From positions 46,409-110,408 of the forward strand of contig JAFEUB010000921.1 of assembly GCA_024529925.1 (NCBI GenBank): 64,000 bases of DNA, in the 5' to 3' direction. Below the pieces are notes generated by a model, which saw only the letters and a program-made list of their open reading frames with translations, did no database searches and was not told where the DNA came from. The position numbers were made by a program, and so were the translations under genes. Shown piece by piece: positions 35,958 to 46,989 of the stretch (positions are counted from its first letter, which is position 1; every line of letters starts with the position of its first letter). The stretch comes from Ophthalmolycus amberensis. Lineage: Eukaryota; Chordata; Actinopteri; Perciformes; Zoarcidae.

Positions 35958-36078
35958 CTAAAAACTACAAAGATGGCGGCGTCGAGTGACGCAGACAAAA
36001 AGGGGGAAAGCCTTAAAGCGCTATAGCTAAAACCTACCACCAGAGGGCGTAGTCGAGTGACTTAGACAAAATGGCGGT
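35958..36078 (-). promoter_or_regulatory. U3 imperfect direct repeat with YY1-like sites
   Basis: Two related segments share the core GTCGAGTGAC followed by AGACAAAA. Next to them are AAGATGGCGGC (35970-35980) and AAAATGGCGGT (36068-36078), both on the plus strand. These match the YY1 consensus (exactly for the first). Tandem U3 repeats upstream of a TATA box are typical enhancers, and YY1 is a known activator or silencer at retroviral LTRs. Counterparts in the left LTR are at 27191-27201 and 27289-27299. Confidence 0.45.
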
Positions 36079-36103
36079 GGGGGGGGGGTCGGCTGTATGT
36101 GAT

Positions 36104-36125
36104 CACGTGTGACGGCGCACACGTG
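36104..36125. promoter_or_regulatory. Paired CACGTG E-boxes in U3
   Basis: CACGTG occurs at 36104-36109 and again at 36120-36125, 16 bases apart, in the U3 of the 5' LTR. The copies in the other LTR are at 27325-27330 and 27341-27346. Such palindromes bind bHLH-zip factors (USF/MYC type) and are common in promoters. Function here is inferred from the motif only. Confidence 0.4.
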
Positions 36126-36600
36126 AGTTAGAACAATAGGTGAGCGTTTTCACCCACAATCCGGAGCTCTATGTGTGTGTAGATTACGGAAACCAAGAGG
36201 AATAAAAGGCAGAGAGAGAGGAATCAGAGTTTCTGCGTGCGGTGTCGCGTCGTAGTGGAAGTGAGGGTCGCCGAGCGTGTCAAACACAAGCTGCCGTTTG
36301 TCGCGTCGCGAACTAACGACACTTGTGCTCGACAGTGGCGGTTCCACACTCCACTCACAGAATTGATTCAAGGAAAGAGCCAGAACAAATGAAAATCAAA
36401 GAAATCCCAAAGAGCAAACAATCAAACAGGAAACGCACAATGGGACGGGCTTCTGAGCTCCGTCGACGATTGCGCAATCTCTCAGCAACGAAAACAATGA
36501 CTTTAACACGACAAAAACACGGGAATAATAACATATAACTGAATGGCCTGAATTAAACTTAAGTTAATTTAAGCTAAACTACGCCCAGACACCGAGACCC

Positions 36601-37188
36601 TTACTCTGAGATGCGTTTTGACAACGTTGTCGAGTGGTGGTCGATGAATGGTTTTCTTCCTCCCGGAAGAAAAAGAAAAGCGTCTGGGAAGAGCGGCTTT
36701 TCACGCAGCTGGTCAGCGCGGCTAGTGCGCAGCGGCTTTTCAGAACGCTGGGGAGCGGCTGCTGGTTCGACCGTCCTCGCTGCAGAGAGGAGGGCCTGTG
36801 GGTTCCAACGTCGGCTAAGACACGTGTCGTTCGTGATCTTCCGGTAATGGTCAGTGGAGGAAGAGGTTCTGGTCTCCCTGGCACCGTCGTGTACACGGAG
36901 GTGGGACGCGGCTGCGTCAGGATGCGCTTCTCGCGGGCTCGAGGCCTTAAACTCAGAATAGACGTAGTCGGTTTTCGTCCAGCGAAAGGGACACGTGCGT
37001 GCTGAGATGAGGGGGAGGGTGAGGTCGATCGGATCCTCGTGAATCTTCTTGGAAGCCGGACGGAGTCCAGAGCGAAGAGAGCGATGTTTCGCTGCGTTGG
37101 CGCTTATAAGCGGGTCTCTGCGCACAGCGGGAGACGGCTTGTCGGCCAATGAAAGGTCCGGCTGACCGGTGGCCGAAGGCGGGGTCAT
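36601..37188 (-). CDS. Open frame of 195 codons in U3 (5' LTR copy), doubtful gene
   Basis: The frame starts at an ATG (reading MTPPSATGQPDL) and has no stop for 195 codons, in sense with the element. The predicted protein is rich in R, S, P and A, with no domain, signal peptide or membrane segment that I recognise. The region is GC-rich and other frames on both strands are also open (for example plus 36634-37005), so the length is weak evidence. In this LTR it lies upstream of the likely TATA box and would not be in the main transcript. Confidence 0.2.
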   Translation of the reverse strand: MTPPSATGQPDLSLADKPSPAVRRDPLISANAAKHRSLRSGLRPASKKIHEDPIDLTLPLISARTCPFRWTKTDYVYSEFKASSPREAHPDAAASHLRVHDGARETRTSSSTDHYRKITNDTCLSRRWNPQALLSAARTVEPAAAPQRSEKPLRTSRADQLREKPLFPDAFLFLPGGRKPFIDHHSTTLSKRISE

Positions 37189-37285
37189 CTTAAAGGGGCA
37201 AGGATCACAGTCGGAGGTCAGACTGTGGAGAGGGCAGAGCCTGTGAGGGGCTCAGCCAGCCACCAGGTGGCGCCAGACCCCAACA

Positions 37286-37289
37286 CCAG
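37286..37289. repeat. Target-site duplication, right copy (CCAG)
   Basis: The second copy of the 4-bp duplication. The satellite then continues without loss (TAAAGTGCTG...), so the empty site can be reconstructed exactly and the event was a normal integration. Confidence 0.95.
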
Positions 37290-40200
37290 TAAAGTGCTGA
37301 AAGTTGCAGATATTCATGAAAATGACATCAGACTGTGAAATCAACTATCCTGAGCCACTTTTCTGAAGAAAATCTTTGAAACTATGTGGATTTCACAAAA
37401 TCCACTTTTGGCCTCCTCTCTGCCTGAAACGCACTTTAAGAGCATAACAATTTTGAAAATGCCAGTAAAGTGCTGAAAGTTGCAGATATTCATGAAAATG
37501 ACATCAGACTGTGAAATCAACTATCCTGAGCCACTTTTCTGAAGAAAATCTTTGAAACTATGTGGATTTCACAAAATCCACTTTTGGCCTCCTCTCTGCC
37601 TGAAACGCACTTTAAGAGCATAAAAATTTTGAAAATGCCAGTAAAGTGCTGAAAGTTGCAGATATTCATGAAAATGACATCAGACTGTGAAATCAACTAT
37701 CCTGAGCCACTTTTCTGAAGAAAATCTTTGAAACTATGTGGATTTCACAAAATCCACTTTTGGCCTCCTCTCTGCCTGAAACGCACTTTAAGAGCATAAA
37801 AATTTTGAAAATGCCAGTAAAGTGCTGAAAGTTGCAGATATTCATGAAAATGACATCAGACTGTGAAATCAACTATCCTGAGCCACTTTTCTGAAGAAAA
37901 TCTTTGAAACTATGTGGATTTCACAAAATCCACTTTTGGCCTCCTCTCTGCCTGAAACGCACTTTAAGAGCATAAAAAATTGAAAATGCCAGTAAAGTGC
38001 TGAAAGTTGCAGATATTCATGAAAATGACATCAGACTGTGAAATCAACTATCCTGAGCCACTTTTCTGAAGAAAATCTTTGAAACTATGTGGATTTCACA
38101 AAATCCACTTTTGGCCTCCTCTCTGCCTGAAACGCACTTTAAGAGCATAACAATTTTGAAAATGCCAGTAAAGTGCTGAAAGTTGCAGATATTCATGAAA
38201 ATTACATCAGACTGTGAAATCAACTATCCTGAGCCACTTTTCTGAAGAAAATCTTTGAAACTATGTGGATTTCACAAAATCCACTTTTGGCCTCCTCTCT
38301 GCCTGAAACGCACTTTAAGAGCATAAAAATTTTGAAAATGCCAGTAAAGTGCTGAAAGTTGCAGATATTCATGAAAATGACATCAGACTGTGAAATCAAC
38401 TATCCTGAGCCACTTTTCTGAAGAAAATCTTTGAAACTATGTGGATTTCACAAAATCCACTTTTGGCCTCCTCTCTGCCTGAAACGCACTTTAAGAGCAT
38501 AAAAAATTGAAAATGCCAGTAAAGTGCTGAAAGTTGCAGATATTCATGAAAATGACATCAGACTGTGAAATCAACTATCCTGAGCCACTTTTCTGAAGAA
38601 AATCTTTGAAACTATGTGGATTTCACAAAATCCACTTTTGGCCTCCTCTCTGCCTGAAACGCACTTTAAGAGCATAAAAATTTTGAAAATGCCAGTAAAG
38701 TGCTGAAAGTTGCAGATATTCATGAAAATGACATCAGACTGTGAAATCAACTATCCTGAGCCACTTTTCTGAAGAAAATCTTTGAAACTATGTGGATTTC
38801 ACAAAATCCACTTTTGGCCTCCTCTCTGCCTGAAACGCACTTTAAGAGCATAAAAATTTTGAAAATGCCAGTAAAGTGCTGAAAGTTGCAGATATTCATG
38901 AAAATGACATCAGACTGTGAAATCAACTATCCTGAGCCACTTTTCTGAAGAAAATCTTTGAAACTATGTGGATTTCACAAAATCCACTTTTGGCCTCCTC
39001 TCTGCCTGAAACGCACTTTAAGAGCATAAAAAATTGAAAATGCCAGTAAAGTGCTGAAAGTTGCAGATATTCATGAAAATGACATCAGACTGTGAAATCA
39101 ACTATCCTGAGCCACTTTTCTGAAGAAAATCTTTGAAACTATGTGGATTTCACAAAATCCACTTTTGGCCTCCTCTCTGCCTGAAACGCACTTTAAGAGC
39201 ATAACAATTTTGAAAATGCCAGTAAAGTGCTGAAAGTTGCAGATATTCATGAAAATGACATCAGACTGTGAAATCAACTATCCTGAGCCACTTTTCTGAA
39301 GAAAATCTTTGAAACTATGTGGATTTCACAAAATCCACTTTTGGCCTCCTCTCTGCCTGAAACGCACTTTAAGAGCATAAAAAAATTGAAAATGCCAGTA
39401 AAGTGCTGAAAGTTGCAGATATTCATGAAAATGACATCAGACTGTGAAATCAACTATCCTGAGCCACTTTTCTGAAGAAAATCTTTGAAACTATGTGGAT
39501 TTCACAAAATCCACTTTTGGCCTCCTCTCTGCCTGAAACGCACTTTAAGAGCATAAAAAATTGAAAATGCCAGTAAAGTGCTGAAAGTTGCAGATATTCA
39601 TGAAAATGACATCAGACTGTGAAATCAATTATCCTGAGCCACTTTTCTGAAGAAAATCTTTGAAACTATGTGGATTTCACAAAATCCACTTTTGGCCTCC
39701 TCTCTGCCTGAAACGCACTTTAAGAGCATAAAAAATTGAAAATGCCAGTAAAGTGCTGAAAGTTGCAGATATTCATGAAAATGACATCAGACTGTGAAAT
39801 CAACTATCCTGAGCCACTTTTCTGAAGAAAATCTTTGAAACTATGTGGATTTCACAAAATCCACTTTTGGCCTCCTCTCTGCCTGAAACGCACTTTAAGA
39901 GCATAAAAATTTTGAAAATGCCAGTAAAGTGCTGAAAGTTGCAGATATTCATGAAAATGACATCAGACTGTGAAATCAACTATCCTGAGCCACTTTTCTG
40001 AAGAAAATCTTTGAAACTATGTGGATTTCACAAAATCCACTTTTGGCCTCCTCTCTGCCTGAAACGCACTTTAAGAGCATAAAAAATTGAAAATGCCAGT
40101 AAAGTGCTGAAAGTTGCAGATATTCATGAAAATGACATCAGATTGTGAAATCAACTATCCTGAGCCACTTTTCTGAAGAAAATCTTTGAAACTATGTGGA

Positions 40201-40605
40201 TTTCACAAAATCCACTTTTGGCCTCCTCTCTGCCTGAAACGCACTTTAAGAGCATAAAAAATTGAAAATGCCAGTAAAGTGCTGAAAGTTGCAGATATTC
40301 ATGAAAATGACATCAGACTGTGAAATCAACTATCCTGAGCCACTTTTCTGAAGAAAATCTTTGAAACTATGTGGATTTCACAAAATCCACTTTTGGCCTC
40401 CTCTCTGCCTGAAACGCACTTTAAGAGCATAAAAATTTTGAAAATGCCAGTAAAGTGCTGAAAGTTGCAGATATTCATGAAAATGACATCAGACTGTGAA
40501 ATCAACTATCCTGAGCCACTTTTCTGAAGAAAATCTTTGAAACTATGTGGATTTCACAAAATCCACTTTTGGCCTCCTCTCTGCCTGAAACGCACTTTAA
40601 GAGCA

Positions 40606-43600
40606 TAAAAATTTTGAAAATGCCAGTAAAGTGCTGAAAGTTGCAGATATTCATGAAAATGACATCAGACTGTGAACTCAACTATCCTGAGCCACTTTTC
40701 TGAAGAAAATCTTTGAAACTATGTGGATTTCACAAAATCCACTTTTGGCCTCCTCTCTGCCTGAAACGCACTTTAAGAGCATAAAAATTTTGAAAATGCC
40801 AGTAAAGTGCTGAAAGTTGCAGATATTCATGAAAATGACATCAGACTGTGAAATCAACTATCCTGAGCCACTTTTCTGAAGAAAATCTTTGAAACTATGT
40901 GGATTTCACAAAATCCACTTTTGGCCTCCTCTCTGCCTGAAACGCACTTTAAGAGCATAAAAATTTTGAAAATGCCAGTAAAGTGCTGAAAGTTGCAGAT
41001 ATTCATGAAAATGACATCAGACTGTGAACTCAACTATCCTGAGCCACTTTTCTGAAGAAAATCTTTGAAACTATGTGGATTTCACAAAATCCACTTTTGG
41101 CCTCCTCTCTGCCTGAAACGCACTTTAAGAGCATAACAATTTTGAAAATGCCAGTAAAGTGCTGAAAGTTGCAGATATTCATGAAAATGACATTAGACTG
41201 TGAAATCAACTATCCTGAGCCACTTTTCTGAAGAAAATCTTTGAAACTATGTGGATTTCACAAAATCCACTTTTGGCCTCCTCTCTGCCTGAAACGCACT
41301 TTAAGAGCATAAAAAATTGAAAATGCCAGTAAAGTGCTGAAAGTTGCAGATATTCATGAAAATGACATCAGACTGTGAAATCAACTATCCTGAGCCACTT
41401 TTCTGAAGAAAATCTTTGAAACTATGTGGATTTCACAAAATCCACTTTTGGCCTCCTCTCTGCCTGAAACGCACTTTAAGAGCATAAAAAATTGAAAATG
41501 CCAGTAAAGTGCTGAAAGTTGCAGATATTCATGAAAATGACATCAGACTGTGAAATCAACTATCCTGAGCCACTTTTCTGAAGAAAATCTTTGAAACTAT
41601 GTGGATTTCACAAAATCCACTTTTGGCCTCCTCTCAACGCACTTTAAGAGCATAAAAATTTTGAAAATGCCAGTAAAGTGCTGAAAGTTGCAGATATTCA
41701 TGAAAATGACATCAGACTGTGAAATCAACTATCCTGAGCCACTTTTCTGAAGAAAATCTTTGAAACTATGTGGATTTCACAAAATCCACTTTTGGCCTCC
41801 TCTCTGCCTGAAACGCACTTTAAGAGCATAAAAATTTTGAAAATGCCAGTAAAGTGCTGAAAGTTGCAGATATTCATGAAAATGACATCAGACTGTGAAA
41901 TCAACTATCCTGAGCCACTTTTCTGAAGAAAATCTTTGAAACTATGTGGATTTCACAAAATCCACTTTTGGCCTCCTCTCTGCCTGAAACGCACTTTAAG
42001 AGCATAAAAAATTGAAAATGCCAGTAAAGTGCTGAAAGTTGCAGATATTCATGAAAATGACATCAGACTGTGAAATCAACTATCCTGAGCCACTTTTCTG
42101 AAGAAAATCTTTGAAACTATGTGGATTTCACAAAATCCACTTTTGGCCTCCTCTCTGCCTGAAACGCACTTTAAGAGCATAAAAATTTTGAAAATGCCAG
42201 TAAAGTGCTGAAAGTTGCAGATATTCATGAAAATGACATCAGACTGTGAAATCAACTATCCTGAGCCACTTTTCTGAAGAAAATCTTTGAAACTATGTGG
42301 ATTTCACAAAATCCACTTTTGGCCTCCTCTCTGCCTGAAACGCACTTTAAGAGCATAAAAATTTTGAAAATGCCAGTAAAGTGCTGAAAGTTGCAGATAT
42401 TCATGAAAATGACATCAGACTGTGAAATCAACTATCCTGAGCCACTTTTCTGAAGAAAATCTTTGAAACTATGTGGATTTCACAAAATCCACTTTTGGCC
42501 TCCTCTCTGCCTGAAACGCACTTTAAGAGCATAAAAATTTTGAAAATGCCAGTAAAGTGCTGAAAGTTGCAGATATTCATGAAAATGACATCAGACTGTG
42601 AAATCAACTATCCTGAGCCACTTTTCTGAAGAAAATCTTTGAAACTATGTGGATTTCACAAAATCCACTTTTGGCCTCCTCTCTGCCTGAAACGCACTTT
42701 AAGAGCATAAAAAATTGAAAATGCCAGTAAAGTGCTGAAAGTTGCAGATATTCATGAAAATGACATCAGACTGTGAAATCAACTATCCTGAGCCACTTTT
42801 CTGAAGAAAATCTTTGAAACTATGTGGATTTCACAAAATCCACTTTTGGCCTCCTCTCTGCCTGAAACGCACTTTAAGAGCATAAAAAATTGAAAATGCC
42901 AGTAAAGTGCTGAAAGTTGCAGATATTCATGAAAATGACATCAGACTGTGAAATCAACTATCCTGAGCCACTTTTCTGAAGAAAATCTTTGAAACTATGT
43001 GGATTTCACAAAATCCACTTTTGGCCTCCTCTCTGCCTGAAACGCACTTTAAGAGCATAAAAAATTGAAAATGCCAGTAAAGTGCTGAAAGTTGCAGATA
43101 TTCATGAAAATGACATCAGACTGTGAAATCAACTATCCTGAGCCACTTTTCTGAAGAAAATCTTTGAAACTATGTGGATTTCACAAAATCCACTTTTGGC
43201 CTCCTCTCTGCCTGAAACGCACTTTAAGAGCATAAAAAATTGAAAATGCCAGTAAAGTGCTGAAAGTTGCAGATATTCATGAAAATGACATCAGACTGTG
43301 AAATCAAGTATCCTGAGCCACTTTTCTGAAGAAAATCTTTGAAACTATGTGGATTTCACAAAATCCACTTTTGGCCTCCTCTCTGCCTGAAACGCACTTT
43401 AAGAGCATAAAAATTTTGAAAATGCCAGTAAAGTGCTGAAAGTTGCAGATATTCATGAAAATGACATCAGACTGTGAAATCAACTATCCTGAGCCACTTT
43501 TCTGAAGAAAATCTTTGAAACTATGTGGATTTCACAAAATCCACTTTTGGCCTCCTCTCTGCCTGAAACGCACTTTAAGAGCATAAAAATTTTGAAAATG

Positions 43601-45170
43601 CCAGTAAAGTGCTGAAAGTTGCAGATATTCATGAAAATGACATCAGACTGTGAAATCAACTATCCTGAGCCACTTTTCTGAAGAAAATCTTTGAAACTAT
43701 GTGGATTTCACAAAATCCACTTTTGGCCTCCTCTCTGCCTGAAACGCACTTTAAGAGCATAAAAAATTGAAAATGCCAGTAAAGTGCTGAAAGTTGCAGA
43801 TATTCATGAAAATGACATCAGACTGTGAAATCAACTATCCTGAGCCACTTTTCTGAAGAAAATCTTTGAAACTATGTGGATTTCACAAAATCCACTTTTG
43901 GCCTCCTCTCTGCCTGAAACGCACTTTAAGAGCATAAAAATTTTGAAAATGCCAGTAAAGTGCTGAAAGTTGCAGATATTCATGAAAATGACATCAGACT
44001 GTGAAATCAACTATCCTGAGCCACTTTTCTGAAGAAAATCTTTGAAACTATGTGGATTTCACAAAATCCACTTTTGGCCTCCTCTCTGCCTGAAACGCAC
44101 TTTAAGAGCATAAAAATTTTGAAAATGCCAGTAAAGTGCTGAAAGTTGCAGATATTCATGAAAATGACATCAGACTGTGAACTCAACTATCCTGAGCCAC
44201 TTTTCTGAAGAAAATCTTTGAAACTATGTGGATTTCACAAAATCCACTTTTGGCCTCCTCTCTGCCTGAAACGCACTTTAAGAGCATAAAAATTTTGAAA
44301 ATGCCAGTAAAGTGCTGAAAGTTGCAGATATTCATGAAAATGACATCAGACTGTGAAATCAACTATCCTGAGCCACTTTTCTGAAGAAAATCTTTGAAAC
44401 TATGTGGATTTCACAAAATCCACTTTTGGCCTCCTCTCTGCCTGAAACGCACTTTAAGAGCATAAAAATTTTGAAAATGCCAGTAAAGTGCTGAAAGTTG
44501 CAGATATTCATGAAAATGACATCAGACTGTGAACTCAACTATCCTGAGCCACTTTTCTGAAGAAAATCTTTGAAACTATGTGGATTTCACAAAATCCACT
44601 TTTGGCCTCCTCTCTGCCTGAAACGCACTTTAAGAGCATAACAATTTTGAAAATGCCAGTAAAGTGCTGAAAGTTGCAGATATTCATGAAAATGACATTA
44701 GACTGTGAAATCAACTATCCTGAGCCACTTTTCTGAAGAAAATCTTTGAAACTATGTGGATTTCACAAAATCCACTTTTGGCCTCCTCTCTGCCTGAAAC
44801 GCACTTTAAGAGCATAAAAAATTGAAAATGCCAGTAAAGTGCTGAAAGTTGCAGATATTCATGAAAATGACATCAGACTGTGAAATCAACTATCCTGAGC
44901 CACTTTTCTGAAGAAAATCTTTGAAACTATGTGGATTTCACAAAATCCACTTTTGGCCTCCTCTCTGCCTGAAACGCACTTTAAGAGCATAAAAAATTGA
45001 AAATGCCAGTAAAGTGCTGAAAGTTGCAGATATTCATGAAAATGACATCAGACTGTGAAATCAACTATCCTGAGCCACTTTTCTGAAGAAAATCTTTGAA
45101 ACTATGTGGATTTCACAAAATCCACTTTTGGCCTCCTCTCCTGAACGCACTTTAAGAGCATAAAAATTTT
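40606..45170. repeat. 20-monomer higher-order repeat, one full unit plus part of the next
   Basis: The order of A/T-run types and marker variants repeats with a period of 3505 bp, which is 20 monomers. GAACTC markers at 40,674 and 41,027 recur at 44,179 and 44,532. CATTAG at 41,191 recurs at 44,696. A shortened monomer at 41,631 recurs at 45,136. The run-type order between these markers matches almost monomer for monomer. A related 17-monomer version spans 22.8-25.8 kb on the other side of the insertion. The shortened monomer differs slightly in the last copy, being 4 rather than 7 bases shorter. Confidence 0.8.
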
Positions 45171-46989
45171 GAAAATGCCAGTAAAGTGCTGAAAGTTGCA
45201 GATATTCATGAAAATGACATCAGACTGTGAAATCAACTATCCTGAGCCACTTTTCTGAAGAAAATCTTTGAAACTATGTGGATTTCACAAAATCCACTTT
45301 TGGCCTCCTCTCTGCCTGAAACGCACTTTAAGAGCATAAAAATTTTGAAAATGCCAGTAAAGTGCTGAAAGTTGCAGATATTCATGAAAATGACATCAGA
45401 CTGTGAAATCAACTATCCTGAGCCACTTTTCTGAAGAAAATCTTTGAAACTATGTGGATTTCACAAAATCCACTTTTGGCCTCCTCTCTGCCTGAAACGC
45501 ACTTTAAGAGCATAAAAAATTGAAAATGCCAGTAAAGTGCTGAAAGTTGCAGATATTCATGAAAATGACATCAGACTGTGAAATCAACTATCCTGAGCCA
45601 CTTTTCTGAAGAAAATCTTTGAAACTATGTGGATTTCACAAAATCCACTTTTGGCCTCCTCTCTGCCTGAAACGCACTTTAAGAGCATAAAAATTTTGAA
45701 AATGCCAGTAAAGTGCTGAAAGTTGCAGATATTCATGAAAATGACATCAGACTGTGAAATCAACTATCCTGAGCCACTTTTCTGAAGAAAATCTTTGAAA
45801 CTATGTGGATTTCACAAAATCCACTTTTGGCCTCCTCTCTGCCTGAAACGCACTTTAAGAGCATAAAAATTTTGAAAATGCCAGTAAAGTGCTGAAAGTT
45901 GCAGATATTCATGAAAATGACATCAGACTGTGAAATCAACTATCCTGAGCCACTTTTCTGAAGAAAATCTTTGAAACTATGTGGATTTCACAAAATCCAC
46001 TTTTGGCCTCCTCTCTGCCTGAAACGCACTTTAAGAGCATACAAATTTTGAAAATGCCAGTAAAGTGCTGAAAGTTGCAGATATTCATGAAAATGACATC
46101 AGACTGTGAAATCAACTATCCTGAGCCACTTTTCTGAAGAAAATCTTTGAAACTATGTGGATTTCACAAAATCCACTTTTGGCCTCCTCTCTGCCTGAAA
46201 CGCACTTTAAGAGCATAAAAAATTGAAAATGCCAGTAAAGTGCTGAAAGTTGCAGATATTCATGAAAATGACATCAGACTGTGAAATCAACTATCCTGAG
46301 CCACTTTTCTGAAGAAAATCTTTGAAACTATGTGGATTTCACAAAATCCACTTTTGGCCTCCTCTCTGCCTGAAACGCACTTTAAGAGCATAAAAAATTG
46401 AAAATGCCAGTAAAGTGCTGAAAGTTGCAGATATTCATGAAAATGACATCAGACTGTGAAATCAACTATCCTGAGCCACTTTTCTGAAGAAAATCTTTGA
46501 AACTATGTGGATTTCACAAAATCCACTTTTGGCCTCCTCTCTGCCTGAAACGCACTTTAAGAGCATAACAAATTGAAAATGCCAGTAAAGTGCTGAAAGT
46601 TGCAGATATTCATGAAAATGACATCAGACTGTGAAATCAACTATCCTGAGCCACTTTTCTGAAGAAAATCTTTGAAACTATGTGGATTTCACAAAATCCA
46701 CTTTTGGCCTCCTCTCTGCCTGAAACGCACTTTAAGAGCATAAAAAATTTGAAAATGCCAGTAAAGTGCTGAAAGTTGCAGATATTCATGAAAATGACAT
46801 CAGACTGTGAAATCAACTATCCTGAGCCACTTTTCTGAAGAAAATCTTTGAAACTATGTGGATTTCACAAAATCCACTTTTGGCCTCCTCTCTGCCTGAA
46901 ACGCACTTTAAGAGCATAAAAAATTTGAAAATGCCAGTAAAGTGCTGAAAGTTGCAGATATTCATGAAAATGACATCAGACTGTGAAAT

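Larger units (their letters stand above)
26674..37285 (-). mobile_element. Endogenous retrovirus-like LTR element, internally deleted
   Basis: A 10,612-bp provirus-like insertion read on the minus strand. It is bounded by TGTTGGG...CCCAACA ends, two 1833-bp LTRs and a 4-bp CCAG target duplication. The internal region is 6946 bp. In order it holds a tRNA-Met primer site, leader, gag-protease-RT in one frame, a broken env and a polypurine tract. The RT (YVDD catalytic box), LTR plan, polypurine tract and Env are retroviral. Env looks like a mononegaviral-type fusion protein with a short N-terminal subunit, which by my memory of that lineage suggests a lokiretrovirus; this needs an RT tree. RNase H and most of integrase are missing and env is frameshifted, so this copy cannot move alone. 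The matching LTRs and clean target duplication point to a recent insertion. Confidence 0.95.
35453..37285 (-). repeat. 5' LTR of the element
   Basis: 1833 bp, apparently identical to the left LTR. It is the promoter copy. On the minus strand it has a long GC-rich U3 (37285 to about 35817) with inverted CCAAT near 37146-37150 and a palindromic CTTATAAG near 37103-37110. It also holds a tandem segment with YY1-like sites, two CACGTG E-boxes, a TG microsatellite and a TATAAAAT box at 35848-35841. A short R with AATAAA and about 300 bp of U5 rich in small inverted repeats follow. It ends CCCAACA/TGTTGGG and is followed by TAT and the primer site. Confidence 0.97.

Noticed and set aside
37103..37110. 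CTTATAAG as the LTR TATA box
   Set aside because: It would put the start about 180 bp into the LTR and make R over a kilobase long; the TATAAAAT at 35848-35841 fits the AATAAA spacing much better.
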